In this document: positions 13,085-21,800 of the stretch, piece after piece
Layout: each line of letters begins with the position of its first letter
Position numbering within the stretch: the first letter of the stretch is position 1
IMG/VR virus record: IMGVR_UViG_3300012017_001120
Location: 1-34,126 of that record
DNA length: 34,126 nt
Source: a virus
Direction: 5' to 3' (one strand)
Program-made: the position numbers and the translations under genes
The notes under the pieces: generated by a model
The model's input: the letters and a program-made list of their open reading frames with translations, nothing else
What the model was told of the DNA's origin: nothing
Database searches by the model: none

Positions 13085-14203
13085 ATGGAAATTAAAGTAA
13101 GAGCAATCGGCGACGTACAAACAAAAAGCGTTGCACAAATAGAAGAAGAGCTTCTAGTTAAGCACGAAGAATCACTATCAACAGATAATGTGTTTCAAGA
13201 GCAAGAACAAGAGCAAGAGCAAGAGCAAGAAGTAACTCAAGTTGAACCACAGGAAGAATCCTATGAAGAAGAGTTGAGTGAAGAAAAAGTTCTTTCATAT
13301 ATTGGAAAAAGATATAATAAAGAAATTAGTTCATTTGATGAACTGATGGCGGAAAGACAATCTAGTGAAGAAATGCCTTCAGATGTAGCTGCTTATATGA
13401 AGTATAAGAAAGATACAGGGAGGGGATTTGAAGATTTCATAAAGTTAAATAAAGATTTTGACAATATGGACTCGGATGGTTTAATAAAAGAGTATCTACA
13501 ATCTACGAATTCAGAGTTGGATTCCGATGATATAGATGCATTGATGGAAGATTATCAATATGATGAGGACATCGATGATGAATCTTTTATTAAGAAAACA
13601 AAGATTGCAAAGAAGAAGGTTATTGGGGAAGCCAAGAAATACTTCAATCAACAGAAAGAACAATACTCTGTTCCTATTGAGTCAATAGGAGTTGGTGTTC
13701 CGGACGAAGAAAAAGAGGTATACGAGGCATACAAACAATACACCAAAGAAGCAGCGACTATTGATGAATCAAACAGGCGTAAGCGTGAATGGTTTGACCA
13801 AAAGACAAGTGAGGTTTTAAACGATGATTTCAAAGGTTTTGATTTCAATATAAACGACAAAAAACTTTCATTTTCTCCCGGTAATCTAAGCGATATTAAA
13901 AAGAATCATGCAACACCTCAGAACTTTATAAATAAGTTTTTAGATGAGAATGGTTTAATGAAAGACGCAGAAGGATATCATAAATCGTTAGCTATGGCTA
14001 TGAACCCTGAAAAGTTTGCTAAGTTCTTTTATGAACAAGGACAAGCAGATGCTACAGATGATGTTGCGAAGAAGATGAAAAATATAAACATGTCTGAACG
14101 CAAAACACCTGAAAACACTAATAGGGTTGATGGAATGCAGGTCAAGTCTCTAAGCCCTGACTCCGGAAACGGACTAAAAATTAGAAGTATAAAAAGAATT
14201 TAA
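13085..14203 (+). CDS. Capsid scaffolding protein
   Basis: The 372-residue protein lies between portal and major capsid protein. It is acidic in its first half, with a pure Glu-Gln repeat (EQEQEQEQEQ, 39-48), clusters such as YEEELSEEK and DDIDALMEDYQYDEDIDDE, and extensive helix. The C-terminus turns basic (GNGLKIRSIKRI). Acidic helical body, basic C-terminal hook, and this gene position are the hallmarks of phage scaffolds, whose basic end binds the inner face of the capsid protein. No Ser/His/Asp protease motif was found, so scaffold removal would need another protein or exit of intact scaffold. The start MEIKVRAIGDVQTKSVAQIE is familiar from other Bacteroidota phages. Confidence 0.75.
   Translation: MEIKVRAIGDVQTKSVAQIEEELLVKHEESLSTDNVFQEQEQEQEQEQEVTQVEPQEESYEEELSEEKVLSYIGKRYNKEISSFDELMAERQSSEEMPSDVAAYMKYKKDTGRGFEDFIKLNKDFDNMDSDGLIKEYLQSTNSELDSDDIDALMEDYQYDEDIDDESFIKKTKIAKKKVIGEAKKYFNQQKEQYSVPIESIGVGVPDEEKEVYEAYKQYTKEAATIDESNRRKREWFDQKTSEVLNDDFKGFDFNINDKKLSFSPGNLSDIKKNHATPQNFINKFLDENGLMKDAEGYHKSLAMAMNPEKFAKFFYEQGQADATDDVAKKMKNINMSERKTPENTNRVDGMQVKSLSPDSGNGLKIRSIKRI
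13196..13230 (+). repeat. Hexanucleotide (GAGCAA) repeat coding for Glu-Gln
   Basis: About six imperfect copies of a CAAGAG/CAAGAA unit encode the EQ run in the scaffold N-terminal region. The unit length is a multiple of three, so slippage would change the length of the run without shifting the frame. Confidence 0.7.
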
Positions 14204-14221
14204 AAACTAAAACAAAAAAAA

Positions 14222-15682
14222 ATGTCAATATTATCAACACCAACTTTTGGTCTTACTCCTAGTTCGGAGCAAGTTCCATTATCAACAAACTACATTACTA
14301 ACTTCAACTTCTTAACTCAGTATCTTCCTGATACTTATGAGAAAGAATTTGAGCGTTATGGTAATCGTACAGTATCTTCATTCTTGCGTATGGTAGGAGC
14401 AGAGATGCCGTCAAACTCAGACCAAATAAAATGGGCTGAACAAGGTCGTTTACACACTAAGTACACAGACTGTCTTGCTTTAGCAGCATTAAATGCGGAT
14501 ACTGCTACATTTACCGTTACTACTCCTGCTACAGGAACAGGTGCAATTCAAACGGGAAACAATATTGCAATCCGTAAGAACCAAACAGTTATGATTTATG
14601 ATAATGCTACGGGATTATCAAATAAAGCAATTGTTACTGCTACTCCTACTATCGTAACAGCAACAACATTTACTCTTGCAGTTGCTTATTACGAAGCAGG
14701 TGGTCAAGCATTCGCTGCTTCTTCTACTTGTTCTGTTTGGGTATATGGCTCAGAATTTAAAAAAGGAACACTTGGAATGGAAGGTTCTTTAGAGGCTGAA
14801 GATGAAATCTTCTCTAACAAACCTATTATCATTAAAGATAAGTATGCAGTAAATGGTTCAGACATGGCTCAAATTGGTTGGGTTGAAGTAACTACTGAGA
14901 ATGGTGCTTCAGGATACCTTTGGTATTTAAAGTCAGAGCATGAAACTCGTTTACGTTTTGAAGACTATCTTGAAACAGCAATGATTGAAGCAGTTCCTGC
15001 TGAACTAAATTCAGGTGCAATCAATGTAGTAGGTGTTGCAGGTACTGCAAATTCCGGAGGTTCTGAAGGAGTTTTCTATGTAGTAAATAGTCGTGGAAAT
15101 GTATGGGGTGGTGGTAATCCACAATCTCTTTCTGATTGGGACACTGTTATATCTCGTTTAGATAAGCAAGGTGCTATTGAAGAAAACGTAGTATTTGTTA
15201 ATCGTGATTTTGGATTTGATATTGACGATATGTTAGCAGCACAAAACTCTTATGGAGCAGGTGGTACTTCTTATGGTCTATTTGACAATGACAAAGACAT
15301 GGCGTTAAACTTAGGCTTTACAGGATTCCGAAGAGGTTATGATTTCTACAAGACTGATTGGAAATACTTAAATGACCCAACAATGCGTGGTTCTATGCCT
15401 ACAGGTTCAAATGCAAAAGGGAACATTACGGGACTACTTGTTCCTGCAGGTTCAACTAATGTATATGACCAAATCATGGGTAAAAATGCAAAGCGACCTT
15501 TCTTACATGTTAGATATCGTGCTTCTGAAGCAGAAGATAGAAAATATAAGACTTGGATTACAGGTTCAGCCGGAGGTGCTCAAACTAGTGACTTAGATGC
15601 AATGGAAGTTAACTTCTTATCTGAGCGTGCTGTTTGTACTTTAGGTGCGAATAACTTTGTTTTATTCCGTTACGGAGTTTAA
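14222..15682 (+). CDS. Major capsid protein (probable HK97 fold)
   Basis: The 486-residue protein directly follows the scaffold and is followed by a strong terminator, as expected for the most abundant virion protein. Recognisable segments are SSEQVPLSTNYITNFNFLTQ near the N-terminus, then MVGAEMPSNSDQIKWAEQGR. Near the C-terminus come DKDMALNLGFTGFRRGYDFY and KRPFLHVRYRASEAEDRKYK. These match capsid proteins of Bacteroidota phages as I recall them. Residues about 85-178 are a Thr/Ala-rich beta insertion (RKNQTVMIYDNATGLSNKAI, VTATTFTLAV) that probably projects from the shell and resembles a module in other virion proteins here. The codons look more uniform than those of the neighbours, as in highly expressed genes. 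It has no own promoter, and the leader before ATG is a run of A residues. Confidence 0.85.
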   Translation: MSILSTPTFGLTPSSEQVPLSTNYITNFNFLTQYLPDTYEKEFERYGNRTVSSFLRMVGAEMPSNSDQIKWAEQGRLHTKYTDCLALAALNADTATFTVTTPATGTGAIQTGNNIAIRKNQTVMIYDNATGLSNKAIVTATPTIVTATTFTLAVAYYEAGGQAFAASSTCSVWVYGSEFKKGTLGMEGSLEAEDEIFSNKPIIIKDKYAVNGSDMAQIGWVEVTTENGASGYLWYLKSEHETRLRFEDYLETAMIEAVPAELNSGAINVVGVAGTANSGGSEGVFYVVNSRGNVWGGGNPQSLSDWDTVISRLDKQGAIEENVVFVNRDFGFDIDDMLAAQNSYGAGGTSYGLFDNDKDMALNLGFTGFRRGYDFYKTDWKYLNDPTMRGSMPTGSNAKGNITGLLVPAGSTNVYDQIMGKNAKRPFLHVRYRASEAEDRKYKTWITGSAGGAQTSDLDAMEVNFLSERAVCTLGANNFVLFRYGV

Positions 15683-15699
15683 TAATAATTGAATGTTTA

Positions 15700-15730
15700 A
15701 AAGGAGGGGCACTTTGCTCCTCCTTTATTT
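15700..15730 (+). terminator. Rho-independent terminator after the capsid gene
   Basis: AAAGGAGGGGC (15700-15710) pairs with GCTCCTCCTTT (15716-15726) over 11 pairs with one G-U, around the 5-base loop ACTTT, followed by ATTT. The only GC-rich palindrome in the area, it begins 17 bases after the capsid stop. Confidence 0.85.
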
Positions 15731-15756
15731 TAGTAACTAAATCAAATCAAATAATA

Positions 15757-16503
15757 ATGAAAGCAAACACAACATCAGTAGATAAGACCTACAAGCTGAA
15801 AAGCAATGCAACGCCAATCTCTTTTACGTTGCCATCAAGAAATACAACGAGGTTCCCACTTCTTTATTTTGATGAAGAGAACAATGTCAATAGACCTTTG
15901 CGATATGCAAGAAATCAAAAATCACCATTTGAAGATGAACAAGATGGAAACTTTCTTCTTGAACCAATCATATTTGATGATGGATTCCTAAGTGTCCCAA
16001 GAACAAATCCTGTACTACAGCAATTTTTACATTATCATCCGTTAAATGGAAGCGCTTTTATAGAAGTAGATAAAACAATTGATGCCGCTAAGGAGGTTGA
16101 GATGTTAAACTTTGAAGTAGATGCATTGATTGAAGCAAGACAATTAACGGTAGAGCAACTTGAAGTAGTAAGTAGAGTTATGTTCCAAAAAGACATAACA
16201 AATGTGTCAACCGCAGAGTTACGCAGAGATGTATTGATTTATGCTAAAAGAGAGCCTAAGTCATTTTTAGAGATATTAAATGACCCTTTACTTAAACTGC
16301 AGTCTAATGTTCAAATGTTCTTCTCAAACAATGTATTGCAATTTAGAAATGGACAGCGTGAAGTATGGTTTAATACTAAAACCAATAAGAAGAAAATGAT
16401 GGGTATCCCATTTGGTGAAGACCCATTTGAAACTGTTGCTTTATATTTAAAGTCAGACGAGGGTATTGAGGTATTGAAGTTCTTAGAAATAAGTTCAAAA
16501 TAA
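15757..16503 (+). CDS. Conserved virion-associated protein downstream of the capsid gene, unknown
   Basis: The 248-residue protein begins MKANTTSVDKTYKLKSNATP and continues with FTLPSRNTTRFPLLYFDEEN and then PLRYARNQKSPFEDEQDG. A helical centre (about residues 105-180) has regularly spaced Glu and Leu. The end, FFSNNVLQFRNGQREVWFNT followed by KTNKKKMMGIPFGEDPFE, looks like a compact alpha/beta domain. I recall this gene beside the capsid gene in related phages, but not its function. A head-completion or minor capsid role is inferred from position only. It has the leader AAATCAAATCAAATAATAATG but no clear TAnnTTTG box. It lies after the terminator, so it is either fed by readthrough or has an unseen promoter. 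Confidence 0.6.
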   Translation: MKANTTSVDKTYKLKSNATPISFTLPSRNTTRFPLLYFDEENNVNRPLRYARNQKSPFEDEQDGNFLLEPIIFDDGFLSVPRTNPVLQQFLHYHPLNGSAFIEVDKTIDAAKEVEMLNFEVDALIEARQLTVEQLEVVSRVMFQKDITNVSTAELRRDVLIYAKREPKSFLEILNDPLLKLQSNVQMFFSNNVLQFRNGQREVWFNTKTNKKKMMGIPFGEDPFETVALYLKSDEGIEVLKFLEISSK

Positions 16504-16507
16504 TTAG

Positions 16508-16515
16508 TATATTTG
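16508..16515 (+). promoter_or_regulatory. Bacteroidota-type -7 box (TATATTTG)
   Basis: AGTATATTTGTA lies in the gap after the previous gene, 29 bases before the ATG at 16545. The leader is AT-rich (AAATAAATAAAAC). No -33 TTG at the usual spacing is seen. Confidence 0.6.
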
Positions 16516-16544
16516 TACTTTATAAATAAATAAAACATTTTAAG

Positions 16545-16865
16545 ATGAACAGGAAATATTTACAGTTTACTATTGGAGCAGCTAATTCTTTAATAAAACA
16601 TTTATTCTCAGCTAACGCTGATTACTTTATCACAATGCCTACTACTAGTACATTGAAGCTTCATGCTTATTCAGCACATGCAGGGTCTGATGAAATTACC
16701 ATTACGTTTACTACTGCTGATGCTACTTATGAATCTCACTATGCAGTTATTAATGCTTTAGCTCTTGCTAATAGAGCTTCATCTAATCCTGATGTGATTA
16801 TTGAGCCAACTTTACCAATGGTTGGAGCAACACAACAATTAATTACTTCTGTAGTTATTTCATAA
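16545..16865 (+). CDS. Small beta-rich virion protein, unknown
   Basis: The 106-residue protein begins MNRKYLQFTIGAANSLIKHL and continues through beta-prone sequence (YFITMPTTSTLKLHAYSAHA, SDEITITFTTADATYESHYA). A helix, INALALANRAS, precedes a final strand, LITSVVIS. I recall small proteins of this plan close to capsid genes in phages of aquatic bacteria, without a known role. Its own promoter-like box upstream and terminator downstream make it a one-gene unit, which suggests it is made in quantity, as a decoration protein would be. That role is inference. Confidence 0.55.
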   Translation: MNRKYLQFTIGAANSLIKHLFSANADYFITMPTTSTLKLHAYSAHAGSDEITITFTTADATYESHYAVINALALANRASSNPDVIIEPTLPMVGATQQLITSVVIS

Positions 16866-16892
16866 TATTTACATTATTTAATAGTTAGAAAG

Positions 16893-16918
16893 GGCACTTA
16901 GTTTAAGTGCCTTTTTTT
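16893..16918 (+). terminator. Rho-independent terminator
   Basis: GGCACTTA (16893-16900) and TAAGTGCC (16904-16911) pair perfectly around the three-base loop GTT and are followed by seven T residues. It lies 27 bases after the stop of the small beta protein and 4 bases before the next promoter box. Confidence 0.88.
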
Positions 16919-16921
16919 ATT

Positions 16922-16929
16922 TATCTTTG
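16922..16929 (+). promoter_or_regulatory. Bacteroidota-type -7 box (TATCTTTG) for the connector and tail genes
   Basis: TTATCTTTGTAAAAAG follows the terminator directly and lies 15 bases before the ATG at 16945. The next recognisable box is at 25164, so this one probably serves the five genes from 16945 to 25156. Confidence 0.7.
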
Positions 16930-16944
16930 TAAAAAGAATAGCGT

Positions 16945-17919
16945 ATGTCTGTGATGATAAACTCCGTAAGAAACACTGTAATAGCCATATTAAATAAAAA
17001 TAACTATGGGTATATTTCTCCATCTGATTTTAATTTATATGCACAACAAGCGCAGCTAGAATTGTTTATGAAGTATTTCTCTGATTACAATTCAATTGTA
17101 AATAAGGAGAACGCTAGAATGTCAGGGACAGACTATGCTGATTTTGGCAAGTCATACTCTGAGCAGATGGAGGAGTTCATCGTAACAAATACATTGACAA
17201 ATACATCAGTAACAAGTACGCTTTCAAATGTATATTATCTTCCATCTTTAGTTACAACAGGAGATGAAGATTATATGATAAGCAAAGTGCTATGTTATTC
17301 AAAGATACTTTCAAGTGGTGTAAATACCTCTGTTGTTGCACTTCAGTTAGTAGACTCTTCAGCTAATTTTTTATTAGCAGGGGTTTCAATTGGAGATGTA
17401 GTTGTAAACACTTCTGTTTCTCCAACTGTAACAGCTACGGTAACATCTGTGTCCGCTACGATATTAGGTCTTTCAGTAAACATATTTACATTAACACCTG
17501 AATCATATAGAGTTTTTGATTCTTCGGTTCAAAATGAAGCAGAAAAAGTTTCGGCAGGAAAGATAACATTACTAAATATGTCTCCAATTACATCTCCATC
17601 TGTAAACTATCCTGCATACACACAAACAAGTGATACAATAACTGTGTATCCGGCAAGCATTATAAACTTACCATTGCAAGTTGAAGCCACTTATTTTAGG
17701 TATCCAAAAAATCCAAAGTGGACTTATATTTCATTAGCGAATGGTGAGCCTGTATTTGACCAATCGCAACCTGACTATCAAGATTTTGAAGTAGGGTTTC
17801 AAAATGAAGTAGGATTAATTATTAAGATACTTGAATACTGTGGAATAACAATTAGAGAGGGGCAAGTATATCAATTTGCTAAACAGGAAGAGACTGAAAA
17901 CAATGCACAAATACCATAA
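16945..17919 (+). CDS. Head-tail connector or ring-type structural protein
   Basis: The 324-residue protein begins MSVMINSVRNTVIAILNKNN and continues YGYISPSDFNLYAQQAQLEL. This N-terminal pattern of NTVxxILNKNxxGYISPxxFNxxAxxAQLExF is one I associate with virion proteins of short-tailed Bacteroidota phages, crAss-like ones included. Residues 132-191 hold an inserted beta module (LQLVDSSANFLLAGVSIGDV, TATVTSVSATILGL) matching residues 39-95 of the protein at 3191. After it comes PLQVEATYFRYPKNPKWTYI and a helical end (FQNEVGLIIKILEYCGITIR). Position between head and tail genes suggests a connector or ring around the portal. Separation from the next gene is three bases. Confidence 0.6.
   Translation: MSVMINSVRNTVIAILNKNNYGYISPSDFNLYAQQAQLELFMKYFSDYNSIVNKENARMSGTDYADFGKSYSEQMEEFIVTNTLTNTSVTSTLSNVYYLPSLVTTGDEDYMISKVLCYSKILSSGVNTSVVALQLVDSSANFLLAGVSIGDVVVNTSVSPTVTATVTSVSATILGLSVNIFTLTPESYRVFDSSVQNEAEKVSAGKITLLNMSPITSPSVNYPAYTQTSDTITVYPASIINLPLQVEATYFRYPKNPKWTYISLANGEPVFDQSQPDYQDFEVGFQNEVGLIIKILEYCGITIREGQVYQFAKQEETENNAQIP
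17338..17517 (+). repeat. Beta module shared with the protein at 3191
   Basis: Residues 132-191 of the connector align with residues 39-95 of the 157-residue protein in the order L-x-D, F, GV, GD-V, VT-V and L-x-L. The connector copy has a four-residue longer loop (TSVSPTVT). Confidence 0.5.
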
Positions 17920-17922
17920 AAA

Positions 17923-18846
17923 ATGACATATATATCACAATACGAATATTATGAAAATAATGGTAATAACCCTGAAGACTTAAATTGGGGGTCTTATCAA
18001 TATGTTAGTTTAGCTGATGTTGTAACGAATTTTCTTTTAATGTACTCAGGTAACCACTCATTAGTTAATAATGAAGAGAGGTACAAGATATTATTCCACG
18101 CCAAGCGTGCGGTCCAAGAGTTAAACTATGATGCGTTTAAAGAGATAAAAGTTTTAGAACTAAATGTTCCAAATACATTACGATATATTCTACCATCTGA
18201 TTATGTAAATTGGGTAAGGATATCGGTATATGAGAATGGCGTTCTAAGACCATTAAGTGAAAACATACAGACATTATCTTCAGGGGCATATCTTCAAGAT
18301 AACCTATCAAATATATTGTTTGACCAAAACGGAAATGCTTTATCTCCTCAGAACTCAGCTATAGATTATGATAGAATTACAGGAACAAAGAAATCAATCT
18401 ATCTAAACAAAGGAAACCAATTTGATAATCAAGCAGGGTATAATGTAGATGGTTTTTGGTATTTTGATTATGCAATTGGAACAAGATATGGACTTAATAC
18501 AGAGACAGCAAATGCTAACCCTACATTTAATGTAGATAAAAAGGCAGGTGTGATTAATTTTGATTCAGGAATGTCAGAAAGATTATGTATTCTTGAATAT
18601 GTTTCAGATGGTATGGAGAATGGAGACAATTCTCTAATAACAATAAATAAATTATTTGAGGCTTATATTTATGCTTACATAAAATATGAGGTTTTAAACG
18701 CTAAATTCGGAGTTCAAGAATATGTTATTCAAAGAGCCAAAAAAGATAAGCAAGCATTATTAAGAAATGCTAAGATAAGAATAAGTAATATTCACCCCGG
18801 AAGACTTTTAATGAACTTAAGGGGCTTAGATAAAATACTAAAATAG
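17923..18846 (+). CDS. Tail tubular A-like or head-tail adaptor protein
   Basis: The 307-residue protein has SLADVVTNFLLMYSGNHSLV, then ERYKILFHAKRAVQELNYDA and IKVLELNVPNTLRYILPSDY. It ends in a helix rich in Lys and Arg (VIQRAKKDKQALLRNAKIRI). A helical N-terminus, RYxxxxHAKRAxQELNYD, VPxTLxxxLPxDYVxWxR and a returning C-terminal helix form the pattern of adaptor proteins comparable to T7 gp11 (tail tubular A), which dock under the portal in short-tailed phages. It is followed by the tail stabilisation gene one base later, the T7 gp11-gp12 order. The family-level match is from memory, so the name is provisional. Confidence 0.62.
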   Translation: MTYISQYEYYENNGNNPEDLNWGSYQYVSLADVVTNFLLMYSGNHSLVNNEERYKILFHAKRAVQELNYDAFKEIKVLELNVPNTLRYILPSDYVNWVRISVYENGVLRPLSENIQTLSSGAYLQDNLSNILFDQNGNALSPQNSAIDYDRITGTKKSIYLNKGNQFDNQAGYNVDGFWYFDYAIGTRYGLNTETANANPTFNVDKKAGVINFDSGMSERLCILEYVSDGMENGDNSLITINKLFEAYIYAYIKYEVLNAKFGVQEYVIQRAKKDKQALLRNAKIRISNIHPGRLLMNLRGLDKILK

Positions 18847-18847
18847 T

Positions 18848-21800
18848 ATGCCAAAATTTAGCAGGAATTTTGTTTCAGGGAAAATGAACAAAACTTTTGA
18901 TGAAAGAGTTGTTCCAAATGGAGAGTATATTGACGCTATGAACGTGCGTATGGGTTCAACGGAAAACTCTGAATTTGGAGTTATCGAAAACACAAAAGGA
19001 AACCTTCCGTTAACAGCCTTAAAATTTCTAAATACTCCTTTAAGCGTAGATGCAAGGTGCATAGGTGCTTATGAAGATGGAGCAATGGAGACAGTATATT
19101 GGTTTGTACATGACCCAAATTTCCCATTAGGACTAACGGGTAAGCTTGACTTACTTTTGTCTTTTAATACAAACAATTCATTCCTTACTTATCACGTTAT
19201 CACTATAGATAATGGCGGTAATATAAATACAACTCTAAATTTTAATCCAAAGTATCTTATTACAGGAGTAAATAAAATAGAGAACTTATTATTTTTTACG
19301 GATAACTATAATGCTCCAAGAGTAATAAATATAAATAGAAATTATGCTGTGCCATCAGGTGCTCCATTAACAGATGCGGGTGGTATTGCAGCAGCATTGC
19401 TACTTGAAGAGTCACTACTTGTTATTAAGAAGCCACCTACTGAGTCCCCAACGGTTCAGTTATTAAATACTGTTGGTCAACAAAACTTTTTAGAAGAGAG
19501 GTTTATATCATTTGCTTATAGGTATTTATATGCTGATGGAGAGTATTCAGCTACTTCGCAGTGGTCTGATATTGCTTTCGCTCCAAATGGATTTGAGGTA
19601 ACTGTAGAGGCATACTTGAATGAAGGAATGATAAACTCATTTAATGCTTGTAAAGTAACTTACTATACAGGAAACTCTCTTGTTGTTGGTATAGATTTAT
19701 TATTTAAGCAATCAGAAAGCAATATAATTAAGATAATTGAAAAACAGAATAAGCAAGACCTAGGAATACCAAATAATATATATACATCAATAAGCTTTGA
19801 TAATAGTAAGATATTTACTACTCTTCCTGAGTCTGAGTTATTAAGGTTATATGACAATGTCCCAAGATTTGCTCAAGCACAAACCCTTATGGGTAATAGG
19901 CTAATGTATGGCAATTATATTGAAGGATATGACTTAGTAACTTCACTTGGAAACCCTGTTCAATTTACTTATGAGACAGCGTTAATTCAAGATTCAATAG
20001 GACTTGACTCATTAGTAACATCAAAACAATCATCAACATATCTTATTGATGGAGGTCATGTAGTTCCATTTTCAATCTTAAGAATAGACTTTGCTAACTT
20101 AGTTCCATATGCATCTAATTTAATATCAGGAGCTTCTATTGGAATTAGTATTGAGTTTTCACATGAAAGTTTTACAGGTAGTCCTTCGTTGATAGGAACA
20201 ACGCCTACTACTTCTGTATCGGCTACATTTTTTTTAACATCAAATTATAGCAGTCCATATGATTTAGCACAAAGTGTTGAGTTCCAAGATTGGATTGGTA
20301 CGGTTGCTAATATACTTCCTGTATATGACCCTATCCCTGCGAATCCAACATCTTGTGATGGGTATACATTTACCGATAAATTCAATTGTTTAACACCTAC
20401 TAATTTAGCTGCAAATTTTGAAAAGAGAGCAGCAGGTATTGATGCTGTAGGTGAACCAATAAAAATAATATCAAGTAATCTAAACAGCTATATCGACTTG
20501 CAGATAGTTGCTACTCAATATGAGGACACCACTAGCCTTGGTACTTATGGATATGAATATTATCAGATAACAAATGAAGCCGCTACATTTTCAAAGGTTG
20601 GGCAAATAAGAAGTTTGCATAGCAATAGAGGATATGAGGTGGGAATAGTTTATATGGATGATTTCCTTCGTTCATCAACAGCTCTTGTTTCAGTAGATAA
20701 TACTGTTTACACTCCTTGTTCTTCCTCAAACCTTCAAAACTCAATAAGAGTAACTATACCGACTTCACAAGTAGCTCCATATTGGGCAACTAGATATAAG
20801 TTTGTAATAAAGCCTGACCAAGAAGGGTATCAAACAGTATACTCAACATTACTTTATATAGATAGCGCCAATAATAACTTATATTGGTTTTTACTTGAGG
20901 GAGAAAATCAACAAAAGGTTGAGGTAGGTGATAGACTTATTGTAAAAAAAGACTCAAATGGAGCATCACAAGAATGTGTGTATACTACTGTTTTAGAAAA
21001 GGGCTCTCAAGCCTTTCCATTCCCGGGTGTATACATGAGATTAGAAACTGTTAATTTTGCAGCAACAGTCCCATCTATACCACCATATACAGACTCTGAT
21101 ACTGTTTGCTGTGGAATTATTAGTCCTGTTTATGTATCTTGGTCTGAGATTGGCGTGCCACCTAGAATTGACCTTGATGTTCCTGCAGGTTCGGTAATAG
21201 GAATTATGGCTTATACTTATCGACCTCCGGGGATTTTTGGATGTGATAAAAGAGAGATTAATCCGGCACAGGCATATGTTTATTTTACCGCAACGAATAA
21301 TTACAACAATCTAGAAGATTGGTTCGTGTTTAATCAGGCAGCTATTTTATCAGCGTTGGGAGCACTTCCAAGTACGGGTATGACTATTTCTTATCAAGGC
21401 GCTTATGGCTTATCATTTTTAGCGATGAACAGTCTTGCACAAGGGGGTATAGATGAGGGTATAATGAAATTATACATTAATAGAGACCCTGCTGATAATC
21501 ATTTAACTTTTTGGATAACGGGAACAGACTCCTGCACCAATAGTGTGCCTATTACTACAATTAAGTTTAAACTAAATAGAGCACCTGTTAGTCCTGACTT
21601 TGTATTTGAGACAGCTCCAATAGATGCGTTACCTGATGTGTTCTTTGAAAACAATTTATCGTTTGGGATTACGTCTATTGGCGAGCATGAAGGAAATGTT
21701 CAAAATCAAGACTTTTTAATGGGACAACCTGCAATTATAAATACAGGGTTTTTCAATTGCTTTTCATTTGGAAATGGAGTAGAGAGTTATAAAATTAGAG

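Noticed and set aside
13085-14203. Prohead protease fused to the scaffold
   Set aside because: No Ser-His-Asp type or other protease motif is visible, and the composition fits a plain scaffold.
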